25,789 nt of DNA from VAZQ01 sp035300505 (GTDB lineage: Bacteria > Pseudomonadota > Alphaproteobacteria > Rhizobiales > Xanthobacteraceae): assembly GCA_035300505.1 (NCBI GenBank), contig DATGVJ010000176.1, positions 1 to 25,789 of the forward strand, given 5' to 3'. The position numbers and the translations under genes are program-made. A model generated the notes under the pieces. That model searched no databases. It had not been told where the DNA came from and saw nothing but the letters and a program-made list of their open reading frames with translations. Below are positions 7,323-14,002 of this stretch, piece after piece; position 1 is the first letter of the stretch; every line of letters begins with the position of its first letter.

Positions 7323-8312
7323 ATGAAACTTTCGCGCCGCAAGTTCCTGCACTTGGCCGCGACCAGTGCCGCATTGCCGGCTACCGCGCGGATATCACAC
7401 GCGCAAGCCTACCCGTCGCGACCGATGAGCATGATTGTTCCGTTTGCCGCAGGCGGGCCGCAAGACGTGCTCGGTCGCCTCATCGCACAGCGCATGAGCG
7501 AAATCCTCGGCCAGCAGATTATCATTGAAAATATCGGCGGAGCCGGCGGGGTCAACGGCTCCAAACGCGTCGCAGACGCCCAGCCCAATGGTTATACAAT
7601 GGGGATTGGCAGCGTCGGGACACATGCCCACAATCAGACCCTCTATAAACGGCCGGCCTACGATGCTTCGGCCGACTTCACGCCGGTCGCACTGATTGCG
7701 GAAACCCCCATGGTCCTGGTCGCTCGCAGGGATCTGCCTGCCGAAAATTTCAAAGATTTCGTTGCCTACACGAAGCAAAATCAAGCCAAGATGCAATTTG
7801 GCTCGTCGGGCGCCGGGGCATCGGCTCACATCGCCTGCGTGGTGCTCAACCATACCATTGGTGTCGACCCCACCCATGTGCCCTATAGAGGTTCCTCGCC
7901 GGCCATGCAGGATCTTATCGGCGGTCGGATCGACTACCAGTGCGATCAGATTGTAACGTCAAAGCCGCAGATCGACGGCGGCGCCATAAAAGGCCTCGCA
8001 ATTTTGACAGAACAACGGTCACCGGTGTTGCCGAACCTGCCGACTGCACTCGAACAGGGTTTCGACATCCAGACCTACGCCTGGACTGCTCTGTTTCTCC
8101 CCAAACGTACGCCCGAGGCAATCGCGGAGAGGCTCAACAAGGCTGTCGTGGAAACGCTGCGCACCGCAACGATACGCACGCGCATGCTTGAATTGGGCTC
8201 GACGCCGGTCTCAGACGAGCGGGCAACGCCGCTATATCTTGCCGGGTTTGTAAAAAGCGAAATCGAAAAGTGGGCGGGCCCGATCAAAGCGAGCGGCGTC
8301 TCGATGGACTGA
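7323..8312 (+). CDS. TTT-family (Bug) tripartite tricarboxylate receptor, Tat-exported
   Basis: The protein has 329 residues, the usual size for this family. The start at 7323 is set by GGGAGG about 6 bp upstream and by an immediate twin-arginine signal SRRKFLHLAA (residues 4-13), with cleavage near HAQA (26-29). Family landmarks are PFAAGGPQDVLGR (40-52), ENIGGAGGVNGS (69-80), FGSSGAGASAHIA, VPYRGSSPAMQDLIGGRID and the C-terminal LPNLPTALEQGF. These receptors bind carboxylates such as citrate or aromatic acids in the periplasm for TctAB permeases, and large unpaired sets of them are typical of some Proteobacteria. No tctA or tctB gene is present, so this is an orphan receptor and its ligand is unknown. 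It is transcribed alone and ends at a hairpin shared with the convergent MBL gene. Confidence 0.93.
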   Translation: MKLSRRKFLHLAATSAALPATARISHAQAYPSRPMSMIVPFAAGGPQDVLGRLIAQRMSEILGQQIIIENIGGAGGVNGSKRVADAQPNGYTMGIGSVGTHAHNQTLYKRPAYDASADFTPVALIAETPMVLVARRDLPAENFKDFVAYTKQNQAKMQFGSSGAGASAHIACVVLNHTIGVDPTHVPYRGSSPAMQDLIGGRIDYQCDQIVTSKPQIDGGAIKGLAILTEQRSPVLPNLPTALEQGFDIQTYAWTALFLPKRTPEAIAERLNKAVVETLRTATIRTRMLELGSTPVSDERATPLYLAGFVKSEIEKWAGPIKASGVSMD

Positions 8313-8327
8313 CTTCAGTCACTTTGA

Positions 8328-8360
8328 GTGACCCAACTCGGACAAGCCCGAGTTGGGTTT
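8328..8360. terminator. Perfect hairpin between convergent genes (copy A)
   Basis: CCCAACTCGG (8332-8341) and CCGAGTTGGG (8348-8357) form a perfect 10-bp stem with a 6-base loop, followed by TTTG on the plus strand. It lies 19 bp after the TTT receptor gene and 105 bp downstream of the MBL gene on the minus strand. An almost identical hairpin sits at 10421-10453 behind the second MBL gene. The T run is short, so termination strength is uncertain. Confidence 0.65.
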
Positions 8361-8462
8361 GTAGACGGTACAATTACGAACATCGTGATTGCGGATATGC
8401 CGCCCTCGGGCTTCGGCGCAATGCGTAAAGCACGCATTACGCCTCAACCTGGGCTACAATCC

Positions 8463-10076
8463 TTAACCCCCGCCACCCACTTGCGGCGCTGTCGCCGCAA
8501 CTGGACCGACGATGCGTTCGAAATCGGCATTCGATCCCGGATTGCCGTGGATCGGAACATGCTGGGATACGTCGAGCTTCAGCCGCTTGATATTGCGATA
8601 GAGCGCGACGGCGTTGGGGCTGACGAACGGCAGGTTGCCGCCTGCCGCCGGCGGGCCATACATGTCGGCGTTGATGACGATCTTCTCCTTCGGCAGATAC
8701 ACGATCGCCATGTTGTCGCTGTGATTGAATCCTTCGACGTAGTGCAGTTCGACGATCTGCTGCCCATCGCTGATGGTGTGATGGTCCGAGAACGTCTGCA
8801 CCATCAACTGACCAGGTCCCGTCGGCGCGAATGGCCGTTGCGACAGCCGATCAGGCAGGAGCGACCGCGACTGCGGTGCCAGCACAACCCGCTGGTAGAA
8901 GTTTCTGTTGCGCTCGTCCGTGACGACCGTTGCACCTTCCGCCACGTAGGTACGTACCCCACCCAGATGGTCGAAGTGATTATGGGTGTTCAATACATAG
9001 CGGATCGGTTTGTTGGGGAAGGTCCTCTTGACTTCCGCGATCACGGCAAGCGAGCGCTGCTGGTCGAGCGGCGCCTCGATGACCGTGACGTAGTCCTTGA
9101 ACTCGACGGCGACGCTATTATGCGATCCGCCGCCCATGAGCACGACGCCCGGGGCAAGCGTGGTCGCGACAACGCGGTTCGTCGTCACCGGCGGCGCGTT
9201 ACGCACGGCGTCGGGAACCGCCTGCGCGGCGTCCGCGACATTCACCTTGATATCACTGATCCGCAGATCCAGGAAGTTATGGCCACCGGGGATCAAAGGA
9301 TGATCGCCGACATGGGCGTGAATGCGGTACGGCATCTTCACGCCCCCACCGACATCGCGGTAGTCGCTCCAGCGGAATTCAACCATCTTGTCGCCCAGGA
9401 CCGGATCGGCAAACCAGGTGATCGTCCGCTCAAGCAGGTTGTCATTGTTGAACTCGCCGGTGACCCGACGGGTGCAATACGGTTGTGGGCCGTCGCAGAC
9501 CTTGGTCGTAAAGCCGATGACCTTGACGGTCTTGTTTCCCCGCGCGTAATAGTGCTCGGTGGCCGCCGCATTGTTGTCTGCCAGCGCCGCCTGGATGAAG
9601 GTGACCGGGTGGATCCACAACCTGAGCTGGCGATCGGCTGCATCACGTGGGTTGATGGGAACGGGCTGGCCCTGCGGGTTCAGGTTCCAGGCCAATTTGC
9701 CGTTGACGAACTCAGTGAACTTCTGTTCGCCCTGGACCGGGAATCCGGCGCCGCCGCCGCGGGGCCCATTGTTCCCCTGGACACGCACATAGTCCCATTT
9801 GGCGGACTTGCTGGCGAAGTCTTCAGTGAAGGTGAAGCTTTTGAGATCCGAATGCGGCAGGTCGCCTTGCGCGAACTGTTGCCCCGGATAACCCATCCAA
9901 CCTGTTGCGGTATTGGTAAAGGACTTGACGCTGCTTGCGCCGATCACCTTGTCGGCAGCTTGCAGCAGTGCCTTGGCGGCAACTTGGTTCGGGTTTGGCC
10001 CGGCCGGTTGCGCCGTCGCCGGGCCGACCAGCATCGCTGCCGGCAGCCCTAACAACAGTACCTTTCTGATACTCAT
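8463..10076 (-). CDS. Large exported metallo-beta-lactamase-fold hydrolase (copy A)
   Basis: The protein has 537 residues. AGGAGG lies 5 bp before the ATG. A signal peptide (about 1-22, LLGLPAAMLVGPATA) is followed by a family-specific N-terminal domain of about 290 residues and then the MBL domain. Metal ligands are visible as H365, H367, D369 and H370 (HNHFDH), H452 (GFNHSDN), D471 (NADMYGP) and H510 (PIHG), the full set for a two-metal site. The protein ends in four glycines, as does the paralogue. The substrate is unknown; the fold includes lactonases, esterases, thioesterases and beta-lactamases. The gene is adjacent and nearly collinear with the copy at 10504-12120, including identical numbering of the HxHxDH motif, so the two arose by tandem duplication. 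Confidence 0.93.
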   Translation of the reverse strand: MSIRKVLLLGLPAAMLVGPATAQPAGPNPNQVAAKALLQAADKVIGASSVKSFTNTATGWMGYPGQQFAQGDLPHSDLKSFTFTEDFASKSAKWDYVRVQGNNGPRGGGAGFPVQGEQKFTEFVNGKLAWNLNPQGQPVPINPRDAADRQLRLWIHPVTFIQAALADNNAAATEHYYARGNKTVKVIGFTTKVCDGPQPYCTRRVTGEFNNDNLLERTITWFADPVLGDKMVEFRWSDYRDVGGGVKMPYRIHAHVGDHPLIPGGHNFLDLRISDIKVNVADAAQAVPDAVRNAPPVTTNRVVATTLAPGVVLMGGGSHNSVAVEFKDYVTVIEAPLDQQRSLAVIAEVKRTFPNKPIRYVLNTHNHFDHLGGVRTYVAEGATVVTDERNRNFYQRVVLAPQSRSLLPDRLSQRPFAPTGPGQLMVQTFSDHHTISDGQQIVELHYVEGFNHSDNMAIVYLPKEKIVINADMYGPPAAGGNLPFVSPNAVALYRNIKRLKLDVSQHVPIHGNPGSNADFERIVGPVAATAPQVGGGG

Positions 10077-10108
10077 GAATTCCTCCTATGGCCCCGGAAA
10101 TTTTCGTT

Positions 10109-10208
10109 GATGTGAATAGTCCGCAAATCGGTCGCCTGATTGTCGGATCGCTCATTGGCAGCTCCGGGGACCCGGGGACGATATCCCATCGGCTGCGGGG
10201 CGTAAACC
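10109..10208 (-). promoter_or_regulatory. Conserved upstream block of MBL copy A
   Basis: This block matches 12167-12262 upstream of copy B along its whole length. The longest identical parts are GATTGTCGGATCGCTC and TTGGCAGCTCCGGGGACCCG. The near-palindrome CCGGGGACCCGG is a possible protein site. Conservation together with the gene copies suggests a promoter with operator, but the exact promoter elements are not clear. Confidence 0.5.
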
Positions 10209-10238
10209 AGCTGTTGCACTGCAGATGAGAGCGGTACG

Positions 10239-10280
10239 CCACTCTATTAGAGCCACACTATTAGAACCACTCTATCGACG
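10239..10280. repeat. Three tandem 14-bp repeats
   Basis: The units are CCACTCTATTAGAG, CCACACTATTAGAA and CCACTCTATCGACG, directly joined. They start 163 bp upstream of the copy A start codon, beyond the conserved block, and are not found upstream of copy B. They could be binding sites or a replication-slippage tract. Confidence 0.7.
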
Positions 10281-10386
10281 TCATGGCCGGCCACGAAGTC
10301 GAGCTTGCGCAGACTGCGTAAACCTGTCTGCGATGCCGGCCATCCACGTCTTTGCCGGAACGTAAGACAAGAGCGCGGCCATCACG
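10281..10386. repeat. Degenerate palindromic intergenic repeat of the CCGGCCATCCACG type
   Basis: ATGGCCGGCCAC near the left end, GCCGGCCATCCACGTCTT in the middle and GCGGCCATCACGAC at the right end look like broken arms of a palindromic repeat that I recall as common in Bradyrhizobium-like genomes. The copy is too degraded for exact boundaries. Confidence 0.4.
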
Positions 10387-10420
10387 ACAAAGAGACTCCA
10401 AATGATTGGGAACCGCTATG

Positions 10421-10453
10421 GTGACCCAACTCGGGCAAGCCCGAGTTGGGTTG
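10421..10453. terminator. Perfect hairpin downstream of MBL copy B
   Basis: CCCAACTCGG (10425-10434) and CCGAGTTGGG (10441-10450) form a 10-bp stem with loop GCAAGC, preceded by GTGA as in copy A (8328-8360). It lies 53 bp after the minus-strand stop codon of copy B. The stem is perfect but T runs on either side are short. Confidence 0.6.
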
Positions 10454-10503
10454 AGAGGGCAAGATTAGGCACCGGGATCACGAACGGTGCGATCACATAA
10501 TGC

Positions 10504-12120
10504 CTAACCACCGCCACCAGGGGCGGGAGCGCGCGCCGCGGCCGGTCCTACGACCCGCTCGAACTCGGCGTGCGGTCCGGTAGCGCCGTGGATCGGCGCG
10601 TGGGTGGCAACATCAAGCTTGAGCCGCTGGATGTTCCGGAACAGCGCAATCGAGTTTGCGCTGACATTCGCCGGCGCCGGCGTTCCTGCCGCAGGCGGGC
10701 CGCCCAGGTCCGCGCTGATGATCAATTTCGCCTTTGGGATATATGCCATCAGCATGTTGTCGCTGTGGTTGAGGCCTTCGACATTGTACAGCTCGATTGA
10801 CTGATTTCCATCGCTGATCGTGTAGCTGTCAGTGAACGTCTGCACCGTCAGCTGACCGGGGCCGGTCGGCGCAAACGGCCGTTGCGACAGACGGTCGGGC
10901 AGGAGCGTCCGCGACTGCGGTGCCAGCACGACGCGCTGGTAGAAGTTCCTGTTGCGGTCTTCAGTGACGACGGTTGCGCCTTCCGCGACGTAAGTGCGGA
11001 CCCCACCCAGATGGTCGAAGTGGTTATGGGTGTTGACGACATAACGGATCGGCTTGTTGGGGAAGGTCTTCTTGACTTCCGCGATCACTGCCAGCGACCG
11101 CTGCTGATCGAGCGGCGCCTCGATGACGGTCACGTAGTCCTTGAACTCGACGGCGACGCTGTTATGCGAGCCGCCGCCCATGTGCACGACGCCCGGGGCG
11201 AGAGTTGTCGCCACCACGCGGTTCGTCGTCACAGGAGGCGCAGTGCGCACCGCGTCGGGAACCGCCTGCGCGGCATTCGCGACATTCACCTTGTTTTCGG
11301 TGATGCGCAGATCGAGGTAGTTGTGACCGCCCGCGATCAAAGGATGATCGCCGATATGGGCATGAACCCGGTGCGGCAATTTCACGCCGCCGCCGACATC
11401 CTTGTAGTCGCTCCAGCGGAATTCAACCATCTTGTCGCCCAAAACCGGGTCGGTAAACCAGGTGATGGTCCGCTCGAGCAGATTGTCGTTGTTAAACTCG
11501 CCGGTCACGCGGCGTGTGCATTGCGGCTGCGGCCGGTCGCAGACTTTGGTCGTAAAGGCGACGACTTTGACGGTCCGGTTTTGCCGGGAATAATAGCGGT
11601 CAGTGGCCGCCGCATTATTGTCGGCGAGCGCTGCCTGGATGAAGGCGGGCGGGGTAAGCCAGAGCCGCAGCTGACGATCCGAGGCGTCTCGCGCCAGAAT
11701 CGGAGCCGGTTGGCCTTGCGCGTTTACGTTCCAGGCGAGATTGCCGTTGACGAACTCTGTGAACTTCTGCTCGCCCTGAACGGGAAATCCTGCGCCGCCG
11801 CCGCGGCCCGGGTTGTTCCCCTGGACCCGCACGTATTCCCATTTGCCGGACTTGCTGGCGTAATCAACCGTATAGCTGAAACTTTTGAGGTCCGTTCGCG
11901 GCAGGTCGCCTTGCGCGAACTGCTGCCCCGGATAACCCATCCAGCCAGTGGCAGTCGCAGTCCAGGACTTGACGCTGCTTGCGCCGATCGCCTTGTCGGC
12001 AGCTTGCAGAAGTGCCTTGGCGGCGACTTGGTTGGGGTTTGGCCCCGCCGGTTGTGCCGTCGCCGGGCCGACCAGCATCGCTGCCGGCAGGCCCAATAGA
12101 AGTGCCAGTCTGATACTCAT
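10504..12120 (-). CDS. Large exported metallo-beta-lactamase-fold hydrolase (copy B)
   Basis: The protein has 538 residues. The start at 12120 is preferred because the ribosome site GGAGG then sits 5 bp away, as in copy A, and the protein begins MSIR as there; the ATG directly before it at 12123 would add one Met. Signal peptide, N-terminal domain and MBL domain follow copy A without large gaps, with HNHFDH again at 365-370, then GLNHSDN, SADLGGP and PIHG. Differences cluster around the third and fourth motifs (NADMYGP becomes SADLGGP) and in the last 40 residues, so specificity may have shifted while metal binding is retained. It also ends in four glycines. It probably has its own promoter in the conserved block at 12167-12262. 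Confidence 0.92.
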   Translation of the reverse strand: MSIRLALLLGLPAAMLVGPATAQPAGPNPNQVAAKALLQAADKAIGASSVKSWTATATGWMGYPGQQFAQGDLPRTDLKSFSYTVDYASKSGKWEYVRVQGNNPGRGGGAGFPVQGEQKFTEFVNGNLAWNVNAQGQPAPILARDASDRQLRLWLTPPAFIQAALADNNAAATDRYYSRQNRTVKVVAFTTKVCDRPQPQCTRRVTGEFNNDNLLERTITWFTDPVLGDKMVEFRWSDYKDVGGGVKLPHRVHAHIGDHPLIAGGHNYLDLRITENKVNVANAAQAVPDAVRTAPPVTTNRVVATTLAPGVVHMGGGSHNSVAVEFKDYVTVIEAPLDQQRSLAVIAEVKKTFPNKPIRYVVNTHNHFDHLGGVRTYVAEGATVVTEDRNRNFYQRVVLAPQSRTLLPDRLSQRPFAPTGPGQLTVQTFTDSYTISDGNQSIELYNVEGLNHSDNMLMAYIPKAKLIISADLGGPPAAGTPAPANVSANSIALFRNIQRLKLDVATHAPIHGATGPHAEFERVVGPAAARAPAPGGGG

Positions 12121-12166
12121 CATTTCCTCCCAATGCTGGGCCCCGGGCATTTGTTTGATGCGAGTT

Positions 12167-12262
12167 GATGACGTCCGCAAACCGGTCGTCCGATTGTCGG
12201 ATCGCTCGTTGGCAGCTCCGGGGACCCGGGGAGACTATCCCATCGTCTGCCGGACGTAAACC
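12167..12262 (-). promoter_or_regulatory. Conserved upstream block of MBL copy B
   Basis: This is the counterpart of 10109-10208, sharing TCCGCAAA, GATTGTCGGATCGCTC, TTGGCAGCTCCGGGGACCCG, TATCCCATCG and CGTAAACC in the same order. It lies 46 bp upstream of the copy B start codon (32 bp in copy A). It likely contains the promoter and a regulator site. Confidence 0.5.
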
Positions 12263-12276
12263 GGCAATCGCGCGTT

Positions 12277-12306
12277 GCTGAGTTTGTGTGCGGTGCTCAG
12301 TTTGTG
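12277..12306. repeat. Pair of 12-bp direct repeats upstream of MBL copy B
   Basis: GCTGAGTTTGTG (12277-12288) and GCTCAGTTTGTG (12295-12306) differ at one base and have an 18-bp period. They lie just beyond the conserved upstream block, in the same relative place as the 14-bp repeats upstream of copy A, but the sequences are unrelated. Confidence 0.55.
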
Positions 12307-12460
12307 ACCTGCCTGGACGTAGCACCTGAATGTGATGATTGCGTGTCCAGGCTCAGCGCGACGAGTCCTGGCAAGCGTCAGATGCTTGCCGCAGTTGTCG
12401 TACTCGGCCCCTCGGCCGGCGAGAAACTACCTTAGTTCAATCCGTTATGGCGCCTATAGG

Positions 12461-13693
12461 CTACATCAGCGGCAGCGGGTCGAACCTCCCGCGCAGCACG
12501 CCCTCGGTATCGGCGTGTCCCATCCACTTGCCGATGAGCGTCGCATACATGCGGCGGTAATCGGTCGTATATTTGAGATTGCCGTCCTCGAGGTCGGTGA
12601 GACTCGGCAATGCGCCGTATTGGCCACCCTTGACGGGCTCGCCGATCACGAAGGCGGGACCGGCCGTGCCGTGATCCGTGCCCTGGCTGGTGTTTTCTTT
12701 CACGCGCCGGCCGAATTCGCTGAAGGCCATCATCACCACATCCTTGCCGCGGCCGAGCCGCGCTACATCGCGCACGAAAGCCGCGATGTGGTCGGATGTG
12801 TAGGTCCACAGCCGCGCGTGCACGTCGCCCTGATAAACATGCGTGTCGAAGGCGTTGTTGCGATAAGCGACGTAATAAATCTTCGTCGGGAAATCGGCTG
12901 CGATCAACGCCGCGACGCGCTCAAGACCAAAGCGCACGAGGCCATAGTCGACAGGTGTTCTGTATTTTGCCCAGGCGTCGCGTACGAGTTGCTCGGCATC
13001 CAGCGCACTGCGCGACACATCGAACATGAACTGCTGCGCGTCGTTCTCGCCTTGTCCGTGGCCGGCAATTTGGCGCAAAGCCGCAGCCTCCTCGGCAAAG
13101 CCGGTGCGCACGAATTTCTGCGGCTCGTCGAATACGAGCGGCACGTGCGCGCGCGCGCGCACCGAGAGCGACTGCTGGGTATCGATATTGACGATGTAAT
13201 TGGCGTGGCCTTGCGGGTCCATGGCGTCGGCGGCGCGGCCAAGCCAGCCGTAGAGTTCGCCGCGATTGGGCGCGGCCGTGTGCCAATAGGCCATCGAGGC
13301 AAAATGCGAAAACGACGGCTGGTCGTAGCCGACGCCGTGCACGATGGCGAGTTGGCCTTCCCGGTAGAGCCGTTCGAAGCCCGCCATCGTGGTCTGGAAT
13401 CCGATATGATCATCGAGCTTGCGCACGCGCTGCGGCTTGATGCCGATGCGCGGGCGTGCGCGGTAATAGGCGTCGTCGCCAAAGGGCACGACCGTGTTGA
13501 GCCCGTCGTTGCCGCCGGAGAGTTCGACGATGACCAGGATGCGTCCTTCCTGGGTCGCCGGAGCAGCAGCAGCCTCGGCCCAGAACGGCGAGCGGCCAAA
13601 ATTGCCGGAAGCCCCAAGAGCAAGGCTGCCAAAACCTGCGCGCAGCAGATCGCGCCGCGCAATGCCGAGGCGGGATGAGATTGGCATAGTCAT
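12461..13693 (-). CDS. DUF1501 family protein, Tat-exported
   Basis: The protein has 410 residues, typical for DUF1501. A twin-arginine signal ARRDLLRAGFGSLALGA lies at residues 12-28. The family signature ELSGGNDGLNTVVP is at 57-70, followed by GVGYDQPSFSHFASMAYWHT, NAFDTHVYQGDVH, VVMMAFSEFGRRVKENTSQGTDHG and a C-terminal DYRRMYATLIGKWMG. The family is related by fold to alkaline phosphatase/sulfatase proteins, and SEFGR plus TDHG carry possible metal ligands; its reaction is not known. It nearly always occurs with a DUF1800 gene, as here (next upstream on the same strand). An AGGAGAG site lies about 9 bp before the ATG. The 309-bp gap to the DUF1800 gene contains an inverted repeat pair, so the two genes may not share one uninterrupted transcript. 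Confidence 0.92.
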   Translation of the reverse strand: MTMPISSRLGIARRDLLRAGFGSLALGASGNFGRSPFWAEAAAAPATQEGRILVIVELSGGNDGLNTVVPFGDDAYYRARPRIGIKPQRVRKLDDHIGFQTTMAGFERLYREGQLAIVHGVGYDQPSFSHFASMAYWHTAAPNRGELYGWLGRAADAMDPQGHANYIVNIDTQQSLSVRARAHVPLVFDEPQKFVRTGFAEEAAALRQIAGHGQGENDAQQFMFDVSRSALDAEQLVRDAWAKYRTPVDYGLVRFGLERVAALIAADFPTKIYYVAYRNNAFDTHVYQGDVHARLWTYTSDHIAAFVRDVARLGRGKDVVMMAFSEFGRRVKENTSQGTDHGTAGPAFVIGEPVKGGQYGALPSLTDLEDGNLKYTTDYRRMYATLIGKWMGHADTEGVLRGRFDPLPLM

Positions 13694-14002
13694 GATGGCG
13701 CTCTCCTAAATCTGGCATCCGATTGTTCACGACTAGCGTCGTGTCAGTCAATGCTCCCTCGACGACCTCGGTCTAGTCCCTCTCCTCTCCGGGGAGAGGG
13801 TTGGGGTGAGGGGGGCCGGGGCCTATGGATTGGCCCAGAACCTTTCCTAAAACGTCAGTCCGAGTCGATCCGTCGAGGTGCGCAGTCCCGGCCTTTCGGT
13901 CCCCCCTCACCCCCGCCCTCTCCCCGGAGGGGAGAGGGAGTCAGACCGAACTCGCCTCACTGTCATCGACTCACACTGCCATTCGATCCATTTACAATTC
14001 CA
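13694..14002. other. Intergenic region between DUF1800 and DUF1501 genes
   Basis: This 309-bp gap is mostly occupied by an inverted pair of CTCTCCCC-type palindromes (13778-13938). The part next to the DUF1501 gene (13694-13777) would be its leader. No coding sequence or obvious promoter was seen. Confidence 0.6.
13778..13938. repeat. Inverted pair of CTCTCCCC/GGGGAGAG palindromes (second pair)
   Basis: The left arm at 13778-13823 (CTCTCCGGGGAGAGGG, then TTGGGGTGAGGGGGG) is the reverse complement in outline of the right arm at 13897-13938 (CCCCCCTCACCCC, then CTCTCCCCGGAGGGGAGAG). The pair can form a long stem with an internal loop of about 70 bases. It is the same element as at 905-996. Placed inside a probable operon, it could stabilise or attenuate the mRNA. 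Confidence 0.75.

Larger units (their letters stand above)
10077..10503. other. Intergenic region between the two large MBL genes
   Basis: This 427-bp region contains, in order from the copy A start: a block shared with the upstream region of copy B (10109-10208), three tandem 14-bp repeats (10239-10280), a degenerate CCGGCCA-type palindromic repeat (10281-10386), and the hairpin behind copy B (10421-10453). No coding sequence is evident. Confidence 0.65.
12121..12460. other. Intergenic region between MBL copy B and the DUF1501 gene
   Basis: This 340-bp stretch holds the ribosome site and conserved upstream block of copy B (12167-12262) and a pair of 12-bp direct repeats (12277-12306). The remainder, to the 3' end of the DUF1501 gene, shows no clear terminator or coding sequence. 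Confidence 0.6.

Noticed and set aside
8328..10052. 574-codon open frame on the plus strand opposite MBL copy A, with similar frames opposite copy B (10882-12099) and the DUF1501 gene (12332-13678)
   Set aside because: These lie antisense to clear genes with signal peptides, catalytic motifs and ribosome sites. High GC leaves the opposite strand open; the translations are rich in Arg and Val-Asp runs and have no recognisable domain.
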